64,000 nt of DNA, from NCBI RefSeq assembly GCF_002803155.1, contig NZ_NNBP01000002.1:1-64000 (forward strand), read 5' to 3'. The DNA comes from Streptomyces sp. CB02959 (GTDB lineage: Bacteria; Actinomycetota; Actinomycetes; Streptomycetales; Streptomycetaceae). The notes beneath the pieces were generated by a model, which did no database searches, had not been told where the DNA came from, and saw nothing but the letters and a program-made list of their open reading frames with translations. Below are positions 36,588-45,763 of this stretch, piece by piece. Within the stretch, counting starts at the first letter, position 1, and every line of letters starts with the position of its first letter. The translations under genes and the position numbers were made by a program.

Positions 36588-37382
36588 ATGCAGATCGATC
36601 TCTCCGGCCGCACCGCACTGGTCACCGGTTCCACCCAGGGCATCGGCCACGCCATCGCCACCGGCCTGGCCCGCGCCGGAGCCCGCGTCGTGGTCAACGG
36701 CCGCGGTGCGGAGCGCGTCGCGGACGCCGTCCGCACCGTGCGTGCCGAGTCCGGCAGCGACGACGTCATCGGCGCCGTGGGCGACCTGGCGACGGAGCAG
36801 GGCACCGCCGCCGTGCTGGAGTCCGTGCCCGCGGTCGACATCCTCGTCAACAACCTCGGCATCTTCGGCTCCGCCCCTCCGCTGGAGATCGACGACGCCG
36901 AGTGGCGCCGCTACTTCGAGGTCAACGTCCTCTCCGCCGTCCGGCTCATCCGCGCCTACCTGCCCGGTATGACGGAGCGGGGCTGGGGGCGCGTCCTCAA
37001 CCTCGCCAGCGACTCGGCCGTGGTCATCCCCGCCGAAATGATCCACTACGGCATGACGAAGACTTCGCTGCTCGCCGTCGGCCGCGGGTTCGCCAAGGCC
37101 GCCGCCGGCACCGGCGTCACCGTCAACTCCGTCATCGCCGGACCGACCCACACCGGCGGCGTCGAGGGATTCGTCCGCGAGCTCGTCGGCGACGAGCTGC
37201 CCTGGGACGAGGCGCAGCACGAGTTCATGGTCAAGTACCGCCCGCAGTCGCTGCTGCAGCGCCTCATCGAGCCGGAGGAGATCGCCAACCTGGTCGTCTA
37301 CCTCGCCTCGCCCTACGCCTCCGCCACCACCGGCGGTGCCGTGCGCGTCGACGGCGGCTACGTGGACTCGATCCTGCCCTGA
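36588..37382 (+). CDS. Short-chain dehydrogenase/reductase
   Basis: The 264-residue protein is a classical SDR: cofactor motif TGSTQGIG (about 14-21), NNLG, catalytic Ser in LNLASDS, Tyr/Lys in YGMTK, and VDGGYVDSI at the end. NADP or NAD preference is not settled (NGRGAER after the second strand suggests NADP). ATG 36588 follows GAGGGGA. It is 98 bases after the AKR gene. Confidence 0.9.
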   Translation: MQIDLSGRTALVTGSTQGIGHAIATGLARAGARVVVNGRGAERVADAVRTVRAESGSDDVIGAVGDLATEQGTAAVLESVPAVDILVNNLGIFGSAPPLEIDDAEWRRYFEVNVLSAVRLIRAYLPGMTERGWGRVLNLASDSAVVIPAEMIHYGMTKTSLLAVGRGFAKAAAGTGVTVNSVIAGPTHTGGVEGFVRELVGDELPWDEAQHEFMVKYRPQSLLQRLIEPEEIANLVVYLASPYASATTGGAVRVDGGYVDSILP

Positions 37383-37509
37383 GCCCGGCGCTCCTCGCTG
37401 CCCACCCTGTGGCCGGACCGACCTCCGCGGAGGACGGTCCGGCCACCGCGCGTCTCCGTCGTTCCCGCGGTGCACCCGGGCGACCGTTCCTGACGCACTT
37501 AACCCGCGC

Positions 37510-37531
37510 TTGCATTAAAGCGCGTATGCAA
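37510..37531. promoter_or_regulatory. Candidate MarR operator, copy 2
   Basis: TTGCAT (37510-37515) and ATGCAA (37526-37531) are perfect inverted arms with a 10-base spacer, preceded by ACCCGCG. The site lies about 90 bases before the second AKR gene and matches the site beside the MarR gene at 34922-34944. Confidence 0.55.
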
Positions 37532-37618
37532 GTATCTTCGTTTGTGAGTAAGGCTGCGAAAAGGCGTACGGGGGAGTCGCCGAGCGGCTCACCACCACGT
37601 ACGAAAAGGGAGCTCCCG

Positions 37619-38632
37619 ATGAGCCTCGCCCACCTGCTGCCCGGTTCGCTGGGCTTCGGCACCGCCCCCATGGGCAACATGTTCCGCGCCATCCCCGAGG
37701 ACGAGGCGCAGGCCACGCTGCAGGCCGCCTGGGACCAGGGCATCCGCTACTACGACACCGCCCCCTTCTACGGCGCGGGCCTGGCCGAGATACGGCTCGG
37801 CGCGATGCTGTCCCGGCAGCCGCGCGACTCCTACGTCCTGTCCACGAAGGTCGGCCGGGTCATCCACGACGAGGTGGAGGACCCCGCAGCCCGTGATCTG
37901 GGCGAGAAGGGCGGCCTGTTCGAGCACGGCCGTCCCAACAAGATGACCGACGACTACAGCGCCGACGCCACCAAGCGCTCCATCGAGGACAGCCTCCAGC
38001 GGCTGAACACCGACCGGTTGGACATCGTCTGGGTGCACGACATCGCCCAGGACTTCCACGGCGACCGCTGGCTCGCCCAGTTCGAGACCGCCCGCACCGG
38101 CGCCTTCCGGGTCCTGGACGACCTGCGCGACCAGGGTGTGATCAAGGCGTGGGGCCTGGGCGTCAACCGGGTGGAGCCCGTCGAGCTCACCCTCGCCCTG
38201 GACGAGCCGCGCCCCGACGCCTTCCTCCTGGCCGGCCGCTACACCCTGCTGGACCATCGCCAGGCGCTGCAGCGGCTGCTGCCCGCGGCGCAGGAGCAGG
38301 GCGTCGACATGGTCGTCGGCGGCCCGTACAGCTCCGGCGTCCTGGCCGGCGGCACCCACTTCGAGTACCAGCAGGCCCCGGCCCACATCCTGGAGACCGT
38401 CCGGCGCATCCGGGAACTGGCCGAACGGCACGGGGTGTCCGTGAAGGCCGCCGCGCTGCAGTTCGCCCTCGCCCACCCGGCCGCCGCCGCGGCGATCCCC
38501 GGCGCCACCCGCCCCTCCCGCATCGCCGAGGACCTCGGCGCGCTGCGCGAGGAGATCCCCACCGCCTTCTGGAACGACCTGCGGGAGACCGGCCTGCTCG
38601 ACCCGGCCGCCCCGCTCCCGGCCGGCGCCTGA
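37619..38632 (+). CDS. Aldo-keto reductase (D-threo-aldose dehydrogenase type)
   Basis: The 337-residue protein is an AKR barrel: GFGTAPMGNM start, YYDTAPFYGAGLAEIRLG with catalytic Asp and Tyr, STKVGRV with Lys, and VHDI where the usual His lies. Its closest characterised type is L-fucose/D-threo-aldose 1-dehydrogenase. ATG 37619 follows AAAAGGGAG. It has its own leader with a MarR-like operator. Confidence 0.85.
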   Translation: MSLAHLLPGSLGFGTAPMGNMFRAIPEDEAQATLQAAWDQGIRYYDTAPFYGAGLAEIRLGAMLSRQPRDSYVLSTKVGRVIHDEVEDPAARDLGEKGGLFEHGRPNKMTDDYSADATKRSIEDSLQRLNTDRLDIVWVHDIAQDFHGDRWLAQFETARTGAFRVLDDLRDQGVIKAWGLGVNRVEPVELTLALDEPRPDAFLLAGRYTLLDHRQALQRLLPAAQEQGVDMVVGGPYSSGVLAGGTHFEYQQAPAHILETVRRIRELAERHGVSVKAAALQFALAHPAAAAAIPGATRPSRIAEDLGALREEIPTAFWNDLRETGLLDPAAPLPAGA

Positions 38633-38990
38633 CTCTTCGCGGGCGGCCACCGGGACGGCCTCGACGCCCTGGACCGTCCCGGGTCCGCACACGGGATCCC
38701 GGCTGATCGCCGATCGGGCGGATCCCCGCCGTTGCCCGCACGGTGGGAGTCGTCCTCGTCGGCATTCGGCCATGCGACGCCGATGATGCCGAGGATCTCG
38801 TCCGCCCGCTCCGGCAGTACCGCGCCCACGCCGCACGTGGTCAGCGCTGGTGCGACGATTCCGTCCGTCCGTCGCCCGGTCGTGAGCCGTTCCCGTCGCC
38901 GGGTGCGGCCATGACCACGTTCGGCGTGGAGGGCTGCGAAGTGACCACGGCGCACAGCAACCGCAGCGCCTCCCGCGGCCGGCCCGACCG

Positions 38991-39363
38991 GTGGCCGGAG
39001 AGCGCCTGTGCCGGTCCCTGGCCGCGATCGCGGAACGCGCGGACCCGCGGCAGGACGAGCTCACGGCACAACTACGGGCCGCACTCCTGGACTTCGTGTC
39101 GGAGACCCCCGACAACCAGGCGGCCGCCCGGCACATCGCCGTACTGTCCGCCGAACCGCCGCAGTCGGCCGTCCGCACGTGCCTCAGCCCCTCGGGCTTC
39201 CCGCTCGCCCAAGTTACTGCTGAGCGCCGACGGCTGCCCCGTACCCGACCGCGTGCTCGACGCATACCCGGACCTGAACCAGGACGAATGGAACGCCGTC
39301 CTCCAAGCCGGCGGGCTGACCCTCCTGGCATTCGAGACCGATCCGTCCGGCACGGCGGAGTAG
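38991..39363 (+). pseudogene. Frameshifted small protein, unknown
   Basis: From GTG 38991 one frame reads LCRSLAAIAERADPRQDE, LRAALLDFVSETPDNQAAA and SPSGFPLAQV. Near 39206-39214 coding character moves to the next frame: LLLSADGCPVPDRVLDAYPD, NQDEWNAVLQAGGLTLLAFE, ending with TAG at 39361-39363. Joined, they give a protein of about 124 residues of unknown family. One indel explains the break. Confidence 0.5.
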
Positions 39364-39518
39364 CGGCCCGTCGCGCTGACGCCCGGTCATCCCAAGCGCC
39401 GAGCCCCTGACTGGCGTTCGGCCCCGGCCGGCTGCCTATGATCGCGGGCGGCGGTACCGCCCCCGCATGTCCCCGGCCACTGGTCCGCGCCCACCACGAG
39501 AACCGGCTTGGAGGCAGC

Positions 39519-41156
39519 ATGACCCCGCCGTTCACCCCCCTCTGGGCCCGTCTGCGGCCCGCCGACGACGCCCCGCCGCATGCGTGGACCGGCTGGCCGG
39601 GCCCCGTGAGCGCCGCACACACCGCCCCGTGGAACGGCAGCACGGCATACGCGAGCATCAGCTTCACCACACCGCACCGACTGACGGTCCTGGACGCCGC
39701 CACGGGGGAGCGGCTGGCACGCCCCGTGATCTGTGACGCCGAGCAGCGCACCTTCGCCCTGACCGCCGGCCCCACCTCGCTTGTCGGAGTGGGAAAGCGG
39801 GACGTCGTCGAGCCCCTGAACCGCGTCCGCCGTTCCTACCCGCGGGAGGTGTCCACGGACGCCAGGCTCGTCGGCACCGTGACCGGCTCGGCCGAACCCC
39901 GGATCGTGAGCGTCCACTCCTTCGACGGGATCAAGGTCTGGGACGCCGTGGACCGGACGTGCCTCGCCGAGCTGCCGTTGCCGGAACTGCGGAGCCCGGA
40001 CTGCCTCTGCGCAGGCGTCCTCGCCGGCACGGTGCACGCGGCGGTGAGCGAGGGGGCACGGGTGTCCGTCTACGAGGCGGAAACCGGTCGGCTCGCCGCA
40101 CGTTGGACCGCCTCGGACACCGACATCACGCGCATGATGTGGGCGGGCGGAACGGCAGGCGCGCCAGACACGGTACTCACCGCGGACTCCAAGTCCCGGC
40201 TACGTGCCTGGGACCCGCGCACCGGCGAGCCCCTCGGCCGGGCATGGACGTCTCCCGGCAGTCCGCTGCGCCTCAGTGCTGCCTGCCTGGAGACGGGCGG
40301 CACGCGGATTCCCCTTGTGGCCTGCGCCTACGGCGACGGTGTGCAGCTGCTGCGTACGGACAGCGGCCAGGCACCGCTCGACCTTCGGGTGAGTGCGTGG
40401 ACACGCACCGCCCACCTCACCGGTGACGGGCTGCTCCTGCTCGGCACCTCCGTCGGGCCGCTCGTTCTCCGACTCGACACCGAACGGCTGGCATCCGGCG
40501 CGGGGGAACGCGCCGAACTCGATCCGACCGGCTTTCCCGCACCCGAAGCACACGGGGCGGAGGCCGGGCACGACGCGGTCGGCCGGCCGTCGCACGCCGA
40601 CCTCGTCGACCTCTGGGGGGCCGACCAGGTCCTCGTCCTCGCAGGCGGCCCGGTGAGCGCCGACCTTGTCGCGCCGGACCACGCAGCGTGGTGCGGCATC
40701 GGCCTTCCGCTCTCGCCCTTTCCCGGGCTGTCCCTGGACCAGGACCTGGCCACGGACGGCCCGGCCCCGTTGGAACAGGTCGGCGTCGGCCCGGTGGACC
40801 CTGACGGCCCGCACGCCCCGCAGCTCCCCGAAGGGCTGGACGGCTACCACTGGTTGGGGACATGGCATGACGACGACCTGGTGCTGAGCCCCTCCGGGGC
40901 GGTGGAGATCATCGGTGCGGAGACCGACTACACGGCGGCACAACCGCTCAACAGCAGCCTCGCCACCTTCCTCCTCTTCACCTACGAGTTCGCGCTGGCC
41001 GCCCTGCAGCAGGAACCGGAGTACGGCGGCGAGGCCAGGGAAGCCCGCACCGAGCGCCTGGAACAACGCCTCCGCGCCGTGGACGAGGCCGCCTTCTCGC
41101 CGCACGGCGCCGAGCACTGGACCGATGCGCTGAGCGACCTCGCGGCGGGGATGTGA
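39519..41156 (+). CDS. Beta-propeller protein with C-terminal SUKH-4-like domain
   Basis: The 545-residue protein starts at ATG 39519 after GGAGGC. The N-terminal two thirds is a WD40/quinoprotein-like propeller (repeated VWDA, VYEAETGRLAARW, AWDPRTGEPLGRAW blades). The last 180 residues show SUKH-4 signatures (EGLDGYHWLGTWHDDDLVLS, NSSLATFLLFTYEFALA). SUKH domains are found in immunity proteins against contact-dependent toxins. No toxin gene is next to it, so an immunity role is only a possibility. Confidence 0.7.
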   Translation: MTPPFTPLWARLRPADDAPPHAWTGWPGPVSAAHTAPWNGSTAYASISFTTPHRLTVLDAATGERLARPVICDAEQRTFALTAGPTSLVGVGKRDVVEPLNRVRRSYPREVSTDARLVGTVTGSAEPRIVSVHSFDGIKVWDAVDRTCLAELPLPELRSPDCLCAGVLAGTVHAAVSEGARVSVYEAETGRLAARWTASDTDITRMMWAGGTAGAPDTVLTADSKSRLRAWDPRTGEPLGRAWTSPGSPLRLSAACLETGGTRIPLVACAYGDGVQLLRTDSGQAPLDLRVSAWTRTAHLTGDGLLLLGTSVGPLVLRLDTERLASGAGERAELDPTGFPAPEAHGAEAGHDAVGRPSHADLVDLWGADQVLVLAGGPVSADLVAPDHAAWCGIGLPLSPFPGLSLDQDLATDGPAPLEQVGVGPVDPDGPHAPQLPEGLDGYHWLGTWHDDDLVLSPSGAVEIIGAETDYTAAQPLNSSLATFLLFTYEFALAALQQEPEYGGEAREARTERLEQRLRAVDEAAFSPHGAEHWTDALSDLAAGM

Positions 41157-41277
41157 GGGGGGCCGATGCCGCCGCGGCAGGGCGGCGGTGACTGGGCCCG
41201 CTCTGCTGACGAAGCGCGTTGCGGCGCCCGTTGCGCAGTGGTGAGGGCCCTGTCCCGTCGTCGGTGTGCTTCGAGGG

Positions 41278-42273
41278 TCAGGGTGCGTCCGAGGCCGATG
41301 TCGTGCGGCCGTGCGTGAGCTGTGTGCGTCGTGCTCGGAGGGCGCTCAGGGATTCCTCGGCAAGGGACGTGAGGAAGGCCGGGCACAGCAGGTGGGCCAG
41401 GGGAGCGTCCCGGGCCGGGCGGTGGTCGAGCTCGTAGCGGGCGCGACCGCCGGGCGAGGAGAGGACGGTGCCGAGTTCGGCGAGGTCCGGGGCCCAGTGG
41501 GGCGGGGCGGCGTGCTCGTCGTGGGCGCACGCCGCCTGCGCGTAGTGGGGGAGCGTCTGCTCCACGGCGGCGATGAGCTCGTCGAGTACGGACGTCTCCT
41601 CGAACATGTCGGAGGCGGCGTAACCGGTGACGGCGCACACGGTCAGCAGGTGGCCGGGGCGGTCCTGCGGGTCGGCGAGGGAGAGGTCCAGCGCGGGGGA
41701 GGACAGCACGTAGGAGAGGTCCGTGCCCGGCTCGGGGTAGCCGTGGAGCACCGCGGCGAGGGTGTCGATGGTGATCCGGGTGCCGGTCGGCAGCCGGGGC
41801 GGGATGTCCTCGGCGGAGCCGGGTTCGATGATGTCCAGGGCGATGCGGGCGAAGCCGGCGACGTTGCGCGGGCAGAGCCATTCTTCCCGGGAGTGGTTCT
41901 CCTCCCAGCCCGCGTCCGGATCGGCCAGACCGCGGAGCTGGTCGGGGAGGTCCAGGTCGGCTTCCTCCTCGTGGTCCAGGTAGGGGTGCTGGTCGTGGCG
42001 GCAGGGGCGGTCGCGCAGCGCGCCGTCGGTGGCCCGCAGCGCCGCTCCCGCTTCGGGTTTGCCGGTGTCGTCGATCGCCCAGGCGAGGTAGGGAGCCATC
42101 AGCACCAGACCGAGCGTCCAGGCATAGGCCGACTCCCCACCCGGGTCGGCGGCGAGCCTCGCGGCACAGTCGAGGACCTTTTGGTCGTACGCGTCGACGG
42201 AGAGGGAGTCGAAGTCTGCGCGGATCTCGTCCCAGGCGTGGGAGAGCTCCTCCAGGGCGCTGATGGTCATCAC
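41278..42273 (-). CDS. Hypothetical acidic protein
   Basis: The 331-residue acidic, helix-rich protein has no signal peptide or membrane segment and no motif I recognise. It has normal codon bias and a clear frame. It starts MMTISALEELSHAW at ATG 42273 (or the next ATG, 42270), with no strong ribosome-binding site. It is convergent with the propeller-SUKH gene. Features include EEEADLDLPDQLRGL and a His-rich CRHDQHPYLDHE patch. Confidence 0.7.
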   Translation of the reverse strand: MMTISALEELSHAWDEIRADFDSLSVDAYDQKVLDCAARLAADPGGESAYAWTLGLVLMAPYLAWAIDDTGKPEAGAALRATDGALRDRPCRHDQHPYLDHEEEADLDLPDQLRGLADPDAGWEENHSREEWLCPRNVAGFARIALDIIEPGSAEDIPPRLPTGTRITIDTLAAVLHGYPEPGTDLSYVLSSPALDLSLADPQDRPGHLLTVCAVTGYAASDMFEETSVLDELIAAVEQTLPHYAQAACAHDEHAAPPHWAPDLAELGTVLSSPGGRARYELDHRPARDAPLAHLLCPAFLTSLAEESLSALRARRTQLTHGRTTSASDAP

Positions 42274-42460
42274 ACGAGCCTATCGGCGGCCCCGGCGCGG
42301 CGAGCCGTAGGGCCGCGACCGGCCAGGACAGGCGGCCGGCGGGCGCAGCGGAGCGCTCGGGCAGCGGTGCCGCCGGGTTGGGCGGTACCGCTGCCCGAGC
42401 GCACGCACCTGACCGATTGTCACGCCCCCGCCCGCTGGCCGGTGACGACTGGTGCCCGGG

Positions 42461-43387
42461 TCAGGAGTGAGTGGCGAAGTCCTGGGTCCACCAAGGTCCG
42501 TTGGGGTTGAGGTTGACGCCTACGCCGGTGGACTTGTAGGAGCAGTTGAGGATGTTGGCGCGGTGTCCGGGGCTGTTCATCCAGCCGTCCAGTGCCGTGG
42601 CCGGGTCCTTGGGGCTCTTGAAGATGTTCTCGCCCCAGCTCTGCCAGGAGAATCCGGCACGGGTCATGCGGGTTCCCGGGTCGACGCCCTCGGGGGTGTC
42701 GTGGGCGTAGTAGTTCCGGGCGGCCATGTCGTCGGAGTGTGCCTGGGCCGCGGCCTGTATGTGGGGGTCGACGGTCAGCGGGCCACAACCGTGCTGGGCC
42801 CGCTGGGCGTTGACCAGGTCGACGACCCGCTGGGCGAACGCCGCGGCGGTGCCGGTCGCGCCCAGCGCCCTGGTCGGGGTCGTGGTGCCGCCGCCCGTTC
42901 CGGAGCCACCGCGGGCCGGGTGCGGTGTGGTGCGGTGGGTCGGTTGCGCGTGGCTTTCGGGGGTGGCCGCCGGGGTCGTCGGGTGCTGCTCGTCGTGCTG
43001 TTCGGAACTGGTGGGGGTGGGGGTGGCCGTGGGCTTGTGGCGGCGGGGAGAGTGCGAGGCGCTGCTCGATACCGGGGGGACGGAGGTGGCCGCGGTGGCT
43101 GCCGAGGCGGTCTGGTCGGCCGCGAGTGTCTGGTCGGCCCCCGAGCCGGCGCGTATCAGCACCAGGCAGGTGCCGCTCACGGTGAGGACGGCCGCCGCGG
43201 CCAGCAGCACGGTCCGCGCCCCGGGGCGGGCGGTCTCGGCGCGGTGGCTCCCGGCGTTGGCCCCGGGCCGGCGGGCCGGGTGGGGTGCGGCGTGCCGCCG
43301 GTGTGCGGCGGGTGTGCTGGCGTGGCGGCCGGTGCGGGTCGGCGTCTCGTCGTGGGGGGTGGGGCGGGGGGTTTCGTTGTGGTTCAT
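42461..43387 (-). CDS. Membrane-anchored CAP (SCP/PR-1) domain protein
   Basis: The 308-residue protein has a basic N-terminal cytoplasmic part, one membrane helix (about 61-80), a Thr/Ser/Pro-rich linker and a C-terminal CAP domain (about 185-308). CAP motifs are VVDLVNAQRAQHGCGPL, HSDDMAARNYYAH, SWGENIF, WMNSPGHRANIL and GPWWTQDF. Bacterial CAP domains are extracytoplasmic with uncertain activity. It diverges from a gene encoding a sigma factor fused to a close relative of this CAP domain. Start ATG 43387 lacks a strong ribosome-binding site. Confidence 0.85.
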   Translation of the reverse strand: MNHNETPRPTPHDETPTRTGRHASTPAAHRRHAAPHPARRPGANAGSHRAETARPGARTVLLAAAAVLTVSGTCLVLIRAGSGADQTLAADQTASAATAATSVPPVSSSASHSPRRHKPTATPTPTSSEQHDEQHPTTPAATPESHAQPTHRTTPHPARGGSGTGGGTTTPTRALGATGTAAAFAQRVVDLVNAQRAQHGCGPLTVDPHIQAAAQAHSDDMAARNYYAHDTPEGVDPGTRMTRAGFSWQSWGENIFKSPKDPATALDGWMNSPGHRANILNCSYKSTGVGVNLNPNGPWWTQDFATHS

Positions 43388-43569
43388 GGGTGCCGTTTCC
43401 GATTCCGATGGTGGGAGCGTGTGCTGTGCGGCGTGCCGGTGGCCTGGGGGGCAGTGGGCGGGTACGGGCCGCCTGGTGGACGGTCCGCACTGGGGAGACC
43501 CCCGGCGCGGTACCGGATAACGGAAAGTGCCGTGAATTTTTTTGCCGGGTCCGCCGCGGAGGCCGTCGC

Positions 43570-43690
43570 CCCGGTCTGCCGGGCACGCCGGGCTCACCAC
43601 ACGCCGGTCATGCCGGTCGCTCCGGGCACTCCGGTCACGCAAGTCGCACCGGGCATGCCGGTCACGCTGGGCATGCCAGGCACGCCTGCC
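43570..43690 (+). repeat. Degenerate 15-base tandem repeats between the two CAP genes
   Basis: The divergent intergenic region has several imperfect copies of a unit like CCGGGCAYGCCGGTCAC. In one plus frame this reads PVAPGTPVTQVAPGMPVT and resembles a Gly-Pro-rich repeat, but no ribosome-binding site or downstream frame supports a gene. It could hold protein-binding sites or affect expression by copy number. Confidence 0.5.
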
Positions 43691-43796
43691 GGGGGAGCGG
43701 GCGGGGGCCCGTGCGGAGACGACGTTCGCCTTCGACGTAGGTTTTTCTGTTATCGCCGTGCGCCGGACGGGTCACCTGAGCACGGGGGCCAGAAAG

Positions 43797-45479
43797 GTGT
43801 ACGCGGATGAACAGGACCGAACAGGCGTGAAGTGGGAAAACGGTACGGCGACCGTCGAGGCGGCCAGGGCGGGAGACGACGTTGCCCGGGAGCAACTCCT
43901 CTCCGCGTACCTACCCCTGATCTACAACGTCGTCGGCCGCGCGCTGGACGGCCATGCGGACGTCGACGACGTGGTGCAGGAGACCATGGTGCGCGTCCTG
44001 GAGTCGTTGGGGGAGTTGCGGGAGCCGGCGTCCTTCCGTTCCTGGTTGGTGGCGATCGCCATGAATCAGGTACGGCGCCGCTGGACCGTCGCCCACCGGG
44101 CCCCCGTCGTCGGCCTGGACCAGACGGTGGAACAGCCCGACCGCTCCGCCGACTTCGTCGACCTGACCATCCTGCGCCTGGGGTTGTCCGGCCAGCGCCG
44201 TGAGGTGGCCGAGGCCACCCGCTGGCTGGACGAGGGGGACCGCGCACTGCTGTCGCTGTGGTGGCTGGAGGCGGCCGGCGAGATCAGCCGGCCGGAGCTC
44301 GCCGCCGCGATGGACTGCGGGACGCGTCACGCCGCGGTCCGGGTGCAGCGGATGAAGGAGCAGTTGGAGACCGGGCGCGTCGTCGTCCGCGCCCTCGCCG
44401 GGAATCCGCCGTGCGCCGAACTCGCCCAGGTGACCGCCGCCTGGGACAACAACCCCGCGCCGCTGTGGCGCAAGCGGATAGCCCGCCATGCGCGCAACTG
44501 CACGACCTGCTCCGGGCACTGGAAGGACCTGCTGCCCGCCGAGGGACTGCTTGCCGGCCTCGCCATGCTGCCGCTCCCCGCACACCTCACCCCGCCCGCC
44601 GGCCTGCACGCTCCCACCGCGTCCTTCGCCGCCACCTTCCCTACTGCTCCTACTGCCCCCACTGCTCCCACTGCCCCAACCGCTCCCACCGCCCCCACTG
44701 CCCCGACGGCCCCCGCGTCGGGCGGCGCGGCGCAGAGTGAGGGAGCGTCGGGCGGCCCGGTGCAGAGCGACGGGGCGTCGAGCGGCGTGGCGTCGCCCGA
44801 CCACGTGGGACACCACGCGCCGGGGCGACCGCCTCGCCCGCACCGGGCGGCCAAGGCGACGGCCGTCGCGGGCGCCGTGGCGCTCGCGGTCATCGTCGCC
44901 TTGTTGTGGCGTCCCGGGGCGTCCCGGGAGAAGCACGCCACCGAGCCCAAGGCCGAGCCCACGGCAGTAAGAACCGTGGCCGCCCCCACACCCAATCCCA
45001 CGCCCACCCCGACGCCCACACCCACCTCGACGCGCACCCCCGCCGCCACTCCGACCCCCGCCCCGCCGGCACCGCCGTCCCCCACGGCCACCCCGCCCGA
45101 CCTGGAGGAGCAGGCCACCGCGCTCATCAACCGCAACCGTGCGCAGGCCGGCTGCGGTCCGCTCCGCATCGACCGGAGACTGCACGCGGCGGCGCAACGG
45201 CACTCCGCCGACATGGCGGCCCGCGACTACTACGAGCACGTCTCGCCGGAGGGCGTCGGCCCCGACGCGCGGATCACCGCCGCCGGATACGAGTGGAGCA
45301 GCTGGGGCGAGAATCTCGACCGCGGCCCGGAGGGCGCCGCCGCGGTGGTGGGCGACTGGATGGGCGACACCCCGCACCGCGACAACCTGCTCGACTGCCG
45401 GTTCACCGCGGTAGGCATCGGCGTCGTCCACGGCGCCGGCGGCCCGTGGTGGACCCAGGACCTCGCGGCACCTCGCTGA
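43797..45479 (+). CDS. Fusion: ECF sigma factor - zinc anti-sigma motif - TM helix - CAP domain
   Basis: The 560-residue single polypeptide contains sigma region 2 (about 25-95, DVDDVVQETMVRVLESL), sigma region 4 (about 140-190), a zf-HC2-type zinc motif H231-x3-C235-x2-C238 (HARNCTTC), a PTA repeat linker, one membrane helix (about 355-371), a Thr-Pro-rich linker and an external CAP domain (about 436-560; SWGENL, WMGDTPHRDNLL, GPWWTQDL). It would carry its own anti-sigma domain and an outside sensor. The start is GTG 43797; GTG 43827 is possible. It diverges from a CAP protein gene. Confidence 0.85.
   Translation: MYADEQDRTGVKWENGTATVEAARAGDDVAREQLLSAYLPLIYNVVGRALDGHADVDDVVQETMVRVLESLGELREPASFRSWLVAIAMNQVRRRWTVAHRAPVVGLDQTVEQPDRSADFVDLTILRLGLSGQRREVAEATRWLDEGDRALLSLWWLEAAGEISRPELAAAMDCGTRHAAVRVQRMKEQLETGRVVVRALAGNPPCAELAQVTAAWDNNPAPLWRKRIARHARNCTTCSGHWKDLLPAEGLLAGLAMLPLPAHLTPPAGLHAPTASFAATFPTAPTAPTAPTAPTAPTAPTAPTAPASGGAAQSEGASGGPVQSDGASSGVASPDHVGHHAPGRPPRPHRAAKATAVAGAVALAVIVALLWRPGASREKHATEPKAEPTAVRTVAAPTPNPTPTPTPTPTSTRTPAATPTPAPPAPPSPTATPPDLEEQATALINRNRAQAGCGPLRIDRRLHAAAQRHSADMAARDYYEHVSPEGVGPDARITAAGYEWSSWGENLDRGPEGAAAVVGDWMGDTPHRDNLLDCRFTAVGIGVVHGAGGPWWTQDLAAPR
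44641..44712 (+). repeat. In-frame 9-base tandem repeat (Pro-Thr-Ala)
   Basis: About eight copies of a CCCACTGCT-like unit encode a Pro-Thr-Ala linker (residues about 282-306) between the zinc motif and membrane helix of the sigma-CAP fusion. All changes are multiples of three, so copy number alters linker length without breaking the frame. Confidence 0.8.
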
Positions 45480-45500
45480 GCAGTCCGTACCGGGAGACAG

Positions 45501-45537
45501 AGCAAGAGGAAGAGGAAGAGGCAGAGGCAGAGGCACG
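45501..45537 (+). repeat. AGAGGA/AGAGGC hexamer repeat
   Basis: Five or six purine-rich hexamers follow the sigma-CAP gene stop. No gene is visible from 45480 to 45763; a further CA-rich stretch lies at about 45690-45740. Confidence 0.5.
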
Positions 45538-45763
45538 CGGCGAGCGGGGGCCGGCGGAGCCCGCCCGGGCGGGTGGGCGGACGGTGCTGCCGTCGCCGAT
45601 CTGCGGGACCTCACCACCGCCGAGGATTTTTCTTGCGCACCCCGTGAAACATTTCCCCCCTCCCACCGCATCAGAGAAGTGAGGAAAGCAGCGCACACAT
45701 ACGCACACGCACGTACAAGCGCGCACAAGCACGCATACCGGGACGCCGGGGCAGGGGGAGCAG

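Noticed and set aside
43570..43690. A collagen-like protein encoded by the Gly-Pro repeats
   Set aside because: The repeat frame has no start signal, is only about 40 residues, and lies in the divergent promoter region.
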